64,000 bases of DNA, taken from assembly GCF_023065955.2 (NCBI RefSeq), contig NW_026622875.1, positions 8,720,501 to 8,784,500 of the forward strand. The letters are read 5' to 3'. Below, piece by piece: positions 13,201 through 25,062 of the stretch (position 1 is its first letter; every line of letters starts with the position of its first letter). A program made the position numbers and the translations under genes. The notes under the pieces are model-generated. The model worked only from the letters and a program-made list of their open reading frames with translations, did no database searches and had not been told where the DNA came from. Source of the stretch: Ursus arctos. Taxonomy: Eukaryota; Chordata; Mammalia; Carnivora; Ursidae.

Positions 13201-13315
13201 GAGCACCCGGCGGGCTCGTCCGCGGAGCATGCAACTCTTGATCCCGGGGTCGTGAATTCGAGCTCCATGTTGGGTGTAGACATTACCTAAAAATAAAATC
13301 CTTTAAAACATTCTC
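13201..13315 (+). mobile_element. Short tRNA-Lys-like SINE
   Basis: A head-only carnivore SINE: 'gagcatgcaactcttgatcc' and 'gtcgtgaattcgagctcc', followed by 'ttgggtgtagacatta' and an A-rich end. It keeps the outline of tRNA-Lys with CTT in the anticodon loop, but the promoter boxes are damaged. There is no CT-rich second part. Confidence 0.8.
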
Positions 13316-14089
13316 CTTTATTTTGACCGTCTGTGTCATTACTGCCCTCCTCCATCACGATGGCCAGCACAGAGATGACTGTCAAAGAAAAGCAAATAGA
13401 TTTATGAGGAATTCTAGTCTCATCTCCCGGAGGCTTAGATCCACGCCACTGCTGCTGCGCTCAGAGTTTATTTCGAGTTCTGTCCAGGTTCTAGAGCCTT
13501 CTCTAATTGCCCCAACTGGAATGAAACAAACTCTCCAGCGTTAATGAACTGTGTGGCCACATCTGCTTCTGTCAGGCACGCTATAGCCCTGCTGCGTGCT
13601 GTTAGGTTACCACACACTAATTATCTTTCAGGTTTTCTGCACATTCTTTTCCAAACAAGGCAGTCCTGCCAACTTGTCAACAGGGCATTACTTTCTAAAA
13701 ATGAAGTTACTTTCTTTTTGCCAAGAATGCCCACAATGACTTTCTCAGAGTCCTAGGAAGGGAGGCAAGATTGTACCGTTCGCTGCGTTTTTAATTTAAA
13801 GGAGGAAAAAAAAGTCTCTGTTAACAAATATATAGCTTCATCGGGGATTATAGTACTTGAAACTTGTCTGATTTGAACCAGAGAACAAGAAATGTCACCA
13901 TTCTCAGCCGGGAGGGAAGAAAAAACCACGCAGGTGGATGGTGTGAAATTTAAGCAGACTTGAGAAAGAACTAATCCACATTTGGAATTCTCCACTGGAG
14001 ATTTGTTTTGACAATTCTCTAGTAATTTCCTGTTTGGTTTGCCCACTCTACGTGAATGCTTGAAGCAGCATGCTAATGCTGAAAAAGCC
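13316..14089. other. No recognised feature
   Basis: Unique-looking sequence with short open frames on both strands, up to 139 codons across 13753-14172 (minus). None has a recognisable domain or exon boundaries. Confidence 0.4.
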
Positions 14090-14215
14090 CGAGTTTTGAG
14101 ATCAAGTGTCCCCGTTCTGTCACTTTTAGCCAGGCGAATCACTTCTCTAAGTCCGGGTTCTGTATCTGACAATGGTCCTGACTCAGTGAGTTACTAGGAG
14201 AGGTAATATGACAAT
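14090..14215 (+). repeat. MIR fragment
   Basis: It follows MIR order: 'ttctgtcacttttagcc', 'aatcacttctctaagtc', 'tgtatctgacaatgg'. It lies directly before a second MIR in the same orientation. Confidence 0.65.
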
Positions 14216-14235
14216 GAATATAGAAATACTTTATA

Positions 14236-14435
14236 TTGCAGCCTACTGCTTGCCAGCTGCGTGATTTTATGCAAATCACTTAAGCTCTATGCCTCGGTTT
14301 CTTTAGCTGTGAAATGGGGATGATAGTACCACCCCCTTTCCCTTTAGGTTGTGGTGAGGATTACGTAAGTCAATACACGTAAAGTGCTTAGAATAGCACT
14401 TAGCATACAGCGTGCTACTACATACTTAGCTCCAA
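14236..14435 (+). repeat. MIR
   Basis: Clear MIR core and tail: 'gcaaatcacttaagctctat', 'ctcggtttctttagctgtga', 'gtggtgaggattacgtaagt' and 'gtaaagtgcttagaatagc'. Confidence 0.85.
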
Positions 14436-14674
14436 ATGTTTTTTCTCTTATTTCTATACACCTGGTGGTATGTCTAGGTTACTTATTTTTCAGGTGTGCT
14501 CCATTTTATACTAATTCAAATACCACAGAGCCTACATTTAAAATTCAACTATTACTGAGTATTTTGTGCAAAGCACTAAAGTGCTGTATATAAATATAAA
14601 TTAAGGGGATAGTTATTTATTTTGCAAAAAGGAATAGCAAGACAGTGCTTCAGTTCAAGAATTCACTTAGACAC

Positions 14675-14880
14675 GGGACACCTGGGTGGCTCAGTCGTTA
14701 AGCGTCTGCCTTGGGCTCAGAGCATGATCCCAGGGTCCTGGGATCGAGCCCCGCATTGGGCTCCCTTCTCCGCTGGGAGCCTGCTTCTTCCTCTCCCACT
14801 CCCCCTGCTTGTGTTCCCTCTCTCTCTGGCTGTCTCTCTCTCTGTCAAATAAATAAATAAAATCTTAAAAAAAAAATAAA
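14675..14880 (+). mobile_element. Carnivore SINE (CAN-SINE)
   Basis: Head 'cacctgggtggctcagtcgt', the 'gggatcgagccccgcatt' block, a CT-rich second part, an AATAAA-rich end and a poly-A tail. Target-site duplication 'agaattcact(t/c)agac' lies at 14659-14673 and 14881-14895. Confidence 0.93.
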
Positions 14881-14929
14881 AGAATTCACTCAGACAAAAT
14901 ACAGAAGATATGTAATACACCCCTCAAAA

Positions 14930-15092
14930 AGTGTTTTAAATATCTTTTATTCTAATGTTAATCCAGGGTCATTGTAGAAAAATTTAGAAAATCCTGATAA
15001 ATGGTAACAATAATATTGATAACAACAACAACATAAAACTGAAATTACCTATATTACCACCACCACCAGATAGCTCTGTCTCAAATTTTGGT

Positions 15093-15132
<40 letters not shown>

Positions 15133-15230
15133 GGGGCGCACTAAATTGAAATCATATCGCTTTTTAAAATTTAATGCATCTTAAACATCGTTCCACGTTG
15201 CTAAGTATTTTTCTCTCCCTTATTTTTTCA
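14930..15230. repeat. Old L1 3'-region-like sequence containing a GT microsatellite
   Basis: Phrases such as 'cattgtagaaaaatttagaa' and 'cgttccacgttgctaagtat' match old L1 3'-UTR sequence. An uninterrupted (GT)n tract lies at about 15095-15131. A shorter broken GT tract lies near 15846-15872. Confidence 0.55.
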
Positions 15231-15989
15231 AATTTTTATCCTGAAATAATTTTGGCGTCGAAGAGTTGCAAAAACTAGCACAGAGATACTTGGAGAGTAT
15301 GCAAATATCTAGTTTCTACTTAAACGCTTGCCTTCTCCTTTTAGCGTACATTGGTAGCCCGAGCCGGCAATGATTACTGCGGTGTAGTATTGGTGATTTT
15401 CCATTTCCCTCGTGCCTCCTACATTTATTAACTGATATTCCTAAGAAAGAGCTGTCTTTTCTCTCCCGTTTATTTAATCATTTATTTATATCTATGTGGA
15501 CTCACGGACATTTATTTTGTTATTTTTGTTATAATCTAATATTGTGCTATTGCTTTTCATTTCGTTGCTCAAATCTTTCCAGCTTTGATTATTGGCAGCT
15601 CCTTCAGATTCTCGTGCATTTTTTTATTCCTTTTTTTTTTTTAAGCATTTCCTTACAGTCAGACATAGTGTAAAATGCTTATGTTTAGGCTTATGCATAT
15701 TCCATTCTGTCCCTGGAATAAAGCAGTTCTGCAAGGAGCTGTGATTCTGTTTATTTGGACGATGTATTTGGAAACCAATAGCACTGGGAGTTAGGTGTTC
15801 TCCTTGTCACTGTCTCTAACCCCTTCAGTGGCCAGAGCTAGGATGTGTGTGTGTGTCTGTGTGTGTGTGTGTAGATAACTAACTCATACATACACATTAA
15901 CTATATTTCTGTACCAATTTATCTGTATATACTTAATTTTTTAAAATTTAACATTTAAAACATGTGTCCGTGTAGGCTATCCCTGAATC
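15231..15989. other. AT-rich, probable old L1 flank
   Basis: T-rich sequence with little distinctive content. It may be part of the degraded L1 3' region to its right, but I cannot place it. Confidence 0.3.
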
Positions 15990-18900
15990 CAGCCGAGCAC
16001 CGCGGGAGTCATTCCAGCCTTCCCTGTCTTCCTGTGTGTGACTTCTTCCTGCAGTAGTGACAAACCTGACTGTCCCCATCTACAATGGATTTAGTTTCTG
16101 GTTTAATCCAAGTATACACAGTAAGTAGTGTCAGAAAACCAAACATGATGACCATGTCTGGCTTTGGTATTAGGGAATACCAGTATCATAAAAATGAGTT
16201 GAGAAGATTTCCTCTTCTTGTATTCTCTGAAGAAAGTTGTGCTGAATTGATATTATTTCTTTCTTAAAAGTTTGCTGGAATTCAACAGTAAAAACTTTTG
16301 GGCCTGGAGACTTTATGGAAAGTGTTTAAAGTACAAACTAAATTTCTTTAATAGATACAAGACTACCAGTTTATCTATTTCTTCTCGAGTGAGCTTTAGT
16401 AATTTGTTTCTTTCAAGGAATCCATTTCAGTTGTCAAATTTCTGGGGACAGAATTGTTAATAATATACCCTTCTAATCTTCTTAGTGTTTGTGAGGTCTG
16501 TAATGACATTCCTTCTTTTGACCCTGACACTGGTAATTTATGTCTTTTCTCTTTTTGGTCTTGGTCAGTTTTAACAGTCTTGTCAGAGTCAGCTTTTGGT
16601 TTTATTAATATTTCTCTATTGTTTTAATTTCATTGATTTCTGTTTTAAATGTTATTCTTTTCTTTCCTCAGCTTACGTGTAACTTGAGTCTCCTTTGCTC
16701 TTCTTTTTCCAGTTTCTAAAGGCAGCAGCTTAGATAATTGATTTGGAACCCTTTTTCTCTTCTAAGCATTTAATACCTAAATTTCTCTGTAAACATTCCT
16801 TTCAGTGAATAGCAGACATTTTGATATGTTGTATTTTTAATTTCTCTCAGTCAAAAATCTTTTTTAATCCCTCTGAGACTTCTCTTTGATCCATAGGTTA
16901 TTAGGAGGAGGTTGCTTAATTTCTGATACTTGAGGATTTTCCAAATATCTTTCTGTTATTGATTTCTAGTTTAATTCCATTGTGGCCCGAGAACATACTT
17001 CGAATGGTTTCTATTCTTTTAAGTTTGTTTTATTTCACAGAATATGATGTATTTTGGTGAATGTCCCATGTGCACTTGAAAAAAAAAAGTGTGTCCGCTG
17101 CTGTTGGGTGGAGTGTTTTACATACATCAATTTGGTCTAGTTGTTGATAGCGTTGTTCAGGGCTTCTATTTCCATAATAATTATGTCTGCTTCTTCTATT
17201 AATTACTGAGAGATAATTGTATATTTCTCCTTTTAGTTGTATCTCTTTTGCCCCATGTCTTTTGAAGCTCTGCTGTTAGTTGCATTCACAATTTGGTTGG
17301 TTATATTTTCTAGAAAACTAAACCCTTTATCATCACGTATTATACCTCTTTATCCGTAAAATAGCGTCTCTTGTTTTGAAGTGTACTTTGATAGCATAGC
17401 TACTCCGGCTTTTTTTTTTATTCGTGTTTTCATGGCATATTATTCTTTATCCTTTTACTTTTAACCAATCTGTCCCTATAATCAAGGTGAGTTCACTTGT
17501 TCTGTCTGTCCTTTGTTTCTTTTTTTCCTTTTCCTGTGATTTCTTGTGTTCATTGAGAATTTTTTTATTATTCCATTTTATCTTTCCTATTGACTTATTA
17601 TTCAGTCCTCTTTTAAAAATATTTTTAGCAGTTTCTCTAGGGTTTACAGTATACATCTTTAATTAATCTGAGTCTGCCTTCAAATATTATACTTCTTCCT
17701 ATGTTTTATGAGAACCTAGCAACAGTGTATTCCCAATTCTTCCCTTTCATCTTTGTGCTATTGTTTTCATATCTTTCACTTTTACATGTGCTATAAATAC
17801 AGAATACATTGCACTATCATTGTTTTCCACAGTGAAAAGTTATCCTTTAGAAAAATCATAAATAAGAAATGAATTTTATTTTTCCTTTATTTATTTACTT
17901 CCAAGGTCTTCATTTCTCTGTGTAGATCCGAGTTTCAGTCTGATCTATTCTTTCTGCATGAAGAACTTCTTTTAACATTTCTTATAGAATGGGTCTTCTG
18001 GTAAGAAATTCCCTCAGTTTTTGTTAGTCTGAACAAGTCTGTTACTTCTTTTTCTTTTTGAAAGAGATTTGTCCTGGGTGTAGGATTCTGGGTTGGCAGG
18101 TTTTTGTTTGTTTGTTTTTCTCTTTAAGCACTTTGAAGATGTCACTTCAATCTTCTGGCTTACATTATTTCTGAGAAATCTGTTGCAACTCTTCTCTTTG
18201 TTCCACAGTATGCAATTTATTTTTTCTCTGGCTGCCCTCATGTTCTCTTTGTCATTGGTTTTCAGTTGGTTTTGCATATGATGATATGCCTAGGAGTGTG
18301 TGTGTGAGATCATCCCTACTTTGTGTTCTCTGAGCTTCTCAGATCTAACATTAAATTTAGATTAAGTCTTGGTCATTATTTCTTCCAGTATTTCTTGTGT
18401 CCCTCTCCTTCTCTTCTACTTCTAAGATTTTAATTATGCACATGTTAGAATGTTTAATAATGTCCTGAGACTCTTGGGTGTTATATTCTGTTTTTCCTCT
18501 CACTCTTTTTTTCCTTTGTGTTTCAATTTTGGTCATTTATATTGACCTACCTTTAAGTTCACTGTTTCTGCCTCATCAGTCTGAGTCTATTGATGAAAGT
18601 CTCCAAAGCATTCTTTATTATCGGGGCTTTCATCTCCAGCATTTTGATTTAATTCTTTTTTTTTAGAGCTGTTGTCTCTCTGTTGAAATTAACCATCTGA
18701 TTTTACATGTTGTCCACCTTTTTTAATAGGGCCATTAACATATTAATCATACTTATTTAAAATTTCCTGTCAGATAGTTCCAGCATCTATATCATATCTG
18801 TGTCTGGTTCTGATGATTACTGTCTCTTTTGGAATCTATTTTTTCTTGCCTTTTTATATGCCTTGTAATTTTCTGTTGAAAGCCAGTCATCTTGTATCGG

Positions 18901-19162
18901 CTAGTAGAGACTGGAGTAAATAATTTTTAGCCTTAATACAGAGGCACCTTTTCTTCCACTAGGCCTTTAATGTAGTGGCATGAATTAATCTAGCTTTGGG
19001 TTGCCATGTTTATCCTCAAGGCTTGAAATTCTGACAGGGATACCTTGTATTTTGGGTGCATGGAAGAGAATTTACCAGAGCACTAACTGTTTGATTCTGA
19101 ATTTTAGGTCTTCTCCTTGCATTGTACCTCAGAGAGTCTCTTTGTGTGCTCTTGTTTCTCTC

Positions 19163-19204
<42 letters not shown>

Positions 19205-19990
19205 AGTAATCTGTCATTTGTTATTCAAAGCTTGTTGGCCTGCCAGTGGGAGAGGGGTAGTGTGGGAGTTTATTCTCCATATTTTGAATAAGTCTTAGGC
19301 ATGTACTTTATCTCTGGGTTAGAGAAAGGTATGTCTCTCGGTTCTCTTGTCTCTACTTCAGCTGTATTGTGGGCCCAGTGTATAATAATCCTGTCCCTCC
19401 CTGATTTTTTTCCCCTTTGGTTGCTTTCACCCAGGTGCAGTGAGTTTTCACCAATGCCCTGGGACAGTCGTGCTTGGTATGCTTTCCCTCTACAGACTGA
19501 GGTTTTTTTGCCTCTATTGGAGATAAGAGAGACAGATCCAACCGGAGTTTCTTGCTCCTCCCACAAAACCGCTCTACCACTTTCCTAGGTCTGCAACATG
19601 ATGGGCCCACCTAAGAGATCTTTCCAGTCTTTTCTGTGAGCACTTGTTGGGATTTTGGAAAAAGCCTGAATGAAGTGCAGATGCCCCAAACTCTGTGGCC
19701 CCCAGGGATTTCATACCTGCCTGTCATCCCATATTCAGTTTTCAACAGTTTATCAACTATTTTAGTCAAACTCTTCTTATGGTGTCCAGTGGCATCCACC
19801 CCAAATGAGTACTTTGCATTCTCTTTCTCTCTGCAGACGTTATTTCTTCTTAGATTTGGGACTTGTTGCTTGCTCTACGACCTCAGCTCTCTGATGATCT
19901 GTACAAAATTTGACGTTAACCCAGTCACGTTCCTTGTAAGGATGAGAGGGATCTCCTTTTAGCTCTCTACGTCACAGAGCAAAGCCCCTC
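15990..19990 (-). mobile_element. Ancient LINE-1, minus strand, about 4 kb
   Basis: The plus strand reads as the complement of L1 ORF2 and upstream sequence in order: 'accagtatcataaaaatgag' (16170s), 'cttttgggcctggagacttt' (16290s), 'gattccattgtggcccgag'-like sequence at 16975-16990, 'cccatgtgcacttgaaaaa' (17060s), 'agcatagctactccggct' (17390s), then 5' sequence to about 19990. All frames are broken by stops. A (CT)n tract lies at 19166-19201. Small open frames in this span are remnants of the element. Confidence 0.8.
19166..19201. repeat. (CT)n microsatellite
   Basis: About 18 uninterrupted CT units within the old L1, likely length-variable. Confidence 0.9.
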
Positions 19991-19999
19991 CCTCTCATT

Positions 20000-20170
20000 T
20001 TAATGGACAAACTGTCTTATGTTAAATTAATGTGTAATATGCCTTATTTAACCAATCTCAATGCCTTATTATTTTGCTGTTAAGCAAGTTTCTATTTTTT
20101 ACTGTTTTGAATAAGGTTGAATGATTTTTATAGGTAAATCTATCTTTGATTATTTACTTTCTCAAAGTTT
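20000..20170. repeat. Old L1 3'-region-like fragment
   Basis: 'cttatttaaccaatctcaat' followed by 'ttttactgttttgaataagg' resembles the widespread L1 3'-UTR sequence. Weakly supported. Confidence 0.4.
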
Positions 20171-20324
20171 ACAACCTAATTAAAAGGAACAGGCAGGCTT
20201 ATCAGGAATAGTTAAGAAATGACATAAGGTAGGATATCATGAACGCTTCAAAGAGCATTCTAGGGTGCAATCATAATGAGTCATAACGGAATAATGGTAC
20301 GTCCCATCTGTGTGGAGAATAACA

Positions 20325-20475
20325 ATACCTCCATACTTATTAAACCTTTTGATCTTAACAATAATTCCCCATTTTCCACATTAGGAAAATGAGAACTAGA
20401 AGACTTCCACCCGTTAACCCAGAGCCACACGGCTATTAAGTGATGGAGCTAGGACTTGACCCAATATCTCAGGGC
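20325..20475 (-). repeat. MIR, minus
   Basis: Complement of the MIR core: 'ccccattttccacattagg', 'aaaatgagaactagaag' and 'agccacacggctattaagtg'. Confidence 0.7.
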
Positions 20476-20479
20476 AAGT

Positions 20480-23400
20480 CTTCGTAAAGGAGAAGATGGG
20501 CCTGAGCTGAACCTTGAAGGATGGGTAGATTTATGTCAGGCAAAGCCAGGAGAAGAAGTTTCCTGCTGAAGAGGCAATATCACTTGAGACACACCCATAC
20601 AGAACGTATAGACATCTGTGCAATCCACAGATGCACATGTTGAGACCGAAAAAGGCTTGGACTAATGACTTCGGTCACAGATCTGCTTCTTGTTCTCATT
20701 TTAGAATAAATGATACCCATATCAGATTATCTAGGTGATTAGCACAATGGGTCTGATTTGAAAGTAGGAAGCCTTGGGCTCCGCTGTTCCCTGAAGCGCA
20801 CTGATTTCGCCCACGTGCTCCGCCCAGCCCAGGAAGGGAGCCAACCTCTCCTTCACCCAACCGAGCAGTGTTCAGTGTTTGGGTGGAAAGGAAGATGCGT
20901 TCCAGCTGTCCTAAAAAACAAAGACAAGCGGAAGATGGGACAGTTTTCCTTTGCTTCAGTGAAATAAACCTGACCTTCTGGTAGGAGAGTCTGTCTTGAA
21001 TCAGAAATGGTTTAACCGAATCACAACAGGAAACAGCTCTGGTTACGGCGCCCGGCTTGCTCCAAGCGCTAATGGGCAAACCGAGCATCCCGCCCATCGC
21101 TACTTCCGGCAACTCTGGGTCTCGCGGGTCGCTGCCCCAAGGAGCCCTGGCAAAGGGTGCCGGAATTCGCCTTTGGGATTTCTGCTCTCAGAATGGCCCG
21201 AAGAAGAATGACTATTCGCCAAAGGAAGACGCACTAATCCAATAATCGGGAACCCTGTCTCTAAATGTAGTTAATTTCTATTTAATTGGCCAGTAACTAC
21301 ATTTAAAATAAACACCAGTTGGTAATCAAAAACAGGAGGATAAAGGATGAGCAATTGTGTAAACAGGATAGAATTACTAGACCAAAACAAAGTTGGGGGA
21401 AAGTGAGAGACAGGCGGCTTCAGAGAAAACACGCTCAGGAGAGGAGGGCTTGCAGGCAAGCAGCTGGGCCTCCCGAGCTCGTAAAGATTTATATCAGCTC
21501 TTCCCGGTGTTTGCTAGCCATCAATAAAACTAATCACCAACTGGCCTTTAATGACAAAGTATTTATTCCTTTGTTAAATAGAAATTAAAAGCACACGTAA
21601 AGAGCGATTTTCAAACTGCCAAACAGAGTAAGAGTTTGGCACGTCCTGGTACGTCCTCAGCAACAGAGGTACAGCTTGGACTCCTGGACAGGCTTCCAGA
21701 AACCCTTGGGCTCTCAAGGCACTCGGTGACCCCTGGGGCGGCTGGCAGTATGGGCTTGCAGCAACCGGGGCTGCTCCCCTGGGCTGGGGCGAGGCACCTC
21801 GTACTGCCAACGATCCTCTGTCTGTGTAATCCCTGCCTTTCTGCACCGCCCAGGATGTACTAATGTGTCTTGTAAAGACTCATCCCTCGGCCTGTGCTAT
21901 ATTCCACACTGGTGGGGGGGGGGGGGGGGTGAGGAAGGGAAAGGGGAAGCAGAGAGAAGAGATGAGAACAGCTTGAGACAAGAGCCCCAGGCTGTGAGCA
22001 AGCTTCAGAATGGGTTTCCTTTTAGGCAGACATTTTCTAATTAAACTTTAAACCCAAACCCTTGTCCTATCCCCCTCCAAAATGCAGGCTATGTGTCTCC
22101 CTCCTAGTCAGGAAATTATGTCTTCTTTTTCCATCATTAGAAACTGGAATGGATCTACTTTGAAGATAAAATTCAGCTCCCTACCTAATTTTTCTATGAT
22201 TCATTTGGACCCGGTGCATACTCATCAGAGGGACTGAAAAGCCCTGTGAGAATCATTTAAGAAGAAGGAAGGAAGGTGCATGAGCGTTGCGCTAAGTAGC
22301 ACTTCTCATCAGACCTGCTGCCCGGGGATGTTAAAGTGCTTTTTAAAATGAGGACTAATAAGGCCACTCAGCATTTACTGCTTTCTAAGAGCCTTGGCTA
22401 AATTAATTATGGCACACAATCACCCTGTAAGGTAAAAAAAAAAAAAAAAAAAGATTCCTAGTATTTTTGAAAGCAACTGCTGATCCACAAAGAGGGAGGG
22501 AACATCCCCCAGAACCAAGATTAAAACTCCACTCCCTTCCTGTCATCAAAGGCCAGCTTGTTTGTCTCCAGGCAGGGCCTTGGGAGAGCCAGGCACTCCG
22601 GCGAAGTGGCCACAGCCACAGGAATGGGGGGCCGCCGCGCAACTGGGGCGGTGGGAATGCAGGCACGGTGCGGGGGGCCGTGGAGGTTTTGTTTGCTAAT
22701 TATATATTCTGGGCGTAAGTGGTCAGGCATCAGCAGGGCCTCCAGCTCAGGGACGCAAACCCGGGCGAGGCCTACCCAGGAGGGGCCGGCTTTGCCCTGG
22801 GCCACCCACACATTGGCACGTCTGTGCGCACGGAGGCCAGCTCCCTTTCTGCATTAGCTATGGCAGGGATTCCCAGTCACATCTGCACAGCCAGAATGAA
22901 AGCCTGTCATTGCCACAGAAGCCAGTTCTTGGAGTCGGAGCGGCAGATAACTGTTTGTTTTCTATTTCTTTTCAAGGTGATTACACATCGTTTGGTCGTG
23001 AGGAAAGCCTCGGCTATCAGGAAAGGAAGAGACTGGGTGAATTATTTGAAAACTATGCAGGGAAACTGTGAATCACTGGGGAAAAGCTGCAGCTCCCCCC
23101 GCCCCCCCAGTCAGGGGCCCTCTCTGAGAAGAAGCCAAGGGGACCCCAGGCTTCCTAGAAGGCAGTTCAATTCTGAAAATAAAACAGCACTTCACCTCCC
23201 GTGTGTTGGGTGGGGAATTGTAAGACAGGACTCAGTCAAAACAGTCGTGGAGCCAAACCGGAGTCAGCCCGAAGCTGGGCGGGCGCCCCCCGGAGCCTGC
23301 GGGGCGGTGGCCTGGGCAGACACTGGCCGCCACTCTCCTCGGTCCCCCCCCCAGAAGGCTGGCTCCGTTCCACTGAAGACGGCTGAAAATTTTATTGACT

Positions 23401-24187
23401 AAAAACTGGGGGACTGAGCTGGTTGGTAAACAAGTTTGGAGTGCTGGGTTTTTTTGTTTTTTTGCTGTGTTTATGTTTTATACATGGAATCGTTTTAAAT
23501 ATTTTTTTAATTCAAAACACTCCCGAAATTCTGCAACTTGAGGGAACAACAACTACAAAAGTTTCATAGCAACATTTGGACACTTTAAAGACTTTATTTC
23601 AGGGACTTTAATGGTGATAAACGGGAGAAGGGACGGCTTTTATTAACTATAACATTTAGCAGCCGAATACGGAGATCAAAACCGGGAGTAGGCTTTCCAA
23701 ATTCATATTGTGAAGCGCCTACAAAAACATTCTTCCGTCAGCTTTGAAATGTGGAGACTTCATCTTTTCATCTTATCAAGGAGAAATACGCTCAAATTCC
23801 CTAATAGGTATTCAGTTAGTAAAAGGGGGTCGGGGGGACGCGTTCTCCTTCGGCCCACACTCTGCAGACTTATCTGGTCCAAGATCCCCAGGGTCTAGGC
23901 TGTGGGTGGAAGGGCCGGGCTGCAGCGTCTCAGGGATCAGCTTTCACAGATGCAGGCAGGAGAACAAAGGGCAGGCTTCATTGGCCCGCACCCCACAGGC
24001 CCCTGTGCAAGGGGGGGGCTCCATTCCAATGCCCATCACATGGCCTCCGTGGCATAAAAGCCTTTTAATAATTCTGATTTTGAATATCAAATTGAAATGA
24101 AAAGTGCATTTAGGAAGGAGAGGCTCAGTCCACACTGAAAAGCGTGTCCTATGCAAACAGGTTGGGCAGGCACTGGCTCTTGCAGAG
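20480..24187. promoter_or_regulatory. Repeat-poor block, candidate regulatory region (inferred)
   Basis: About 3.7 kb without any SINE, LINE or LTR that I recognise. It mixes GC-rich stretches (20990-21240, 22600-22860, 23080-23360) with AT-rich homeobox-like motifs such as 'gctaattatatattctgg' and 'taaattaattatgg'. It contains the inverted repeat at 21262-21588, a 16-base G run (21914-21929) and a 19-base A run near 22434-22452. Open frames here (up to 227 codons at 22719-23402) look like chance frames in GC-rich DNA. A regulatory role is inferred only from repeat depletion and base composition. Confidence 0.35.
21262..21588. repeat. Nested inverted repeat
   Basis: Outer arms: TTAATTTCTATTTAA (21271-21285) has its exact reverse complement at 21574-21588. 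CCAGTTGGT (21315-21323) has its exact reverse complement at 21536-21544. The spacer between the two blocks is 29 bases on both sides, and the spacers agree at about half their positions. The left arm also carries its own hairpin: TAAATGTAGTTA (21262-21273) pairs perfectly with TAACTACATTTA (21294-21305) around a 20-base loop. No transposase or named family is recognised. Confidence 0.8.
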
Positions 24188-24366
24188 CTGTGGTTCTCAA
24201 CTTGGCTGCACATGGCATCACCTGCTCTCAGATGTACTGATGCCTGCCTCCTCCCCCACCCGCACCACCAAGAGAGTGTGATCAATTGACCAAGGGCGTG
24301 GCCTGGGCATCTGGGCTTGTTACTGCTCTCCAAGTGATTCTCATGTGCAAACTTGAGAATAGCTGC
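24188..24366. mobile_element. MER5A-like hAT miniature transposon
   Basis: Begins with 'ctgtggttctcaacttggct' and ends in the near-complement 'gtgcaaacttgagaata'. Internal phrases 'gcatcacctgc', 'tactgatgcctgcc' and 'gtggcctgggcatctgg' match MER5A. Non-autonomous DNA transposon remnant. Confidence 0.8.
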
Positions 24367-24369
24367 CGA

Positions 24370-24830
24370 GTGATTGAATGCAGCATTCAAGGCCTCTCAT
24401 AATCGAGTCCCAGCCAAACCTTTGGACCTTTCCTTCCTTCACTCCCATCTCAGCTGTACACGAGGTGCAGAGACCTTTCCATTGTGCCCTGACTGTACTT
24501 GACTCATGCATATTGCTATGCTTTCATGCACACATGTTGTCTCACTCTGGGCACCAAAGAAAGCCCAGCTCAAATGTCCTCCTCTGTGCAACTTTCCCTG
24601 TCACCCCACCTTTGCCACCTTGCCCTTCAGTCACAGGACACTTTGTGCCTCACTTTATTAGAGCATTTCTCACATTATATTAAAGACATCTGCTTATAGG
24701 TCTGCCTGCTCTCCCTTGCCAACAAGATGTGGACTGCAGTTCCGGTAATAACACAGGGCTCGGTCGGGCCTAGGTCTCGGTGACTGCTTACTGAATGAGT
24801 AAATTAATGAATGAGTGGATGAATGCATGC
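24370..24830 (+). mobile_element. L2 LINE 3' region
   Basis: Typical L2 3'-end order: 'gcccagctcaaatgtcctcc', 'tgcaactttccctgtcaccc', 'catttctcacattatatt', 'tgccaacaagatgtggactg' and a terminal 'ttactgaatgagtaaattaa' run of GAATGA-like units. Non-coding remnant. Confidence 0.75.
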
Positions 24831-24939
24831 CAGTCTTGTACATGGTTGATATTCTACTGCACTGAACCCAATTCTCAAACCAGGGTCACCTGGGAGACTG
24901 AGTCGAGAATTTGGGGGTGGCAGATCTTCATCTTTGTTT

Positions 24940-25062
24940 GTCAAAGTGGGGTTCATCGAACAGTAGTGGCTACATTATCTGAGAACTTGTTACAGACGCA
25001 GAATTTGCATTTTAACAAGATGCCAGGGCAATTCGTATGCATAGTACAGTTTGAACTGTAAT
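24940..25062. mobile_element. MER5A-group hAT fragment
   Basis: 'gagaacttgttacagacgca' followed by 'gaatttgcattttaacaag' and 'gccagggcaattcgtatgca' resembles the MER5A1 half-element. The ends are too diverged to place exactly. Confidence 0.65.

Noticed and set aside
13753..14172. 139-codon minus-strand frame
   Set aside because: Runs through a MIR fragment; no domain and no exon boundaries.
22719..23402. 227-codon plus-strand open frame
   Set aside because: GC-rich sequence with few stop codons, no domain, no repeated motif and no convincing splice context; other frames overlap it.
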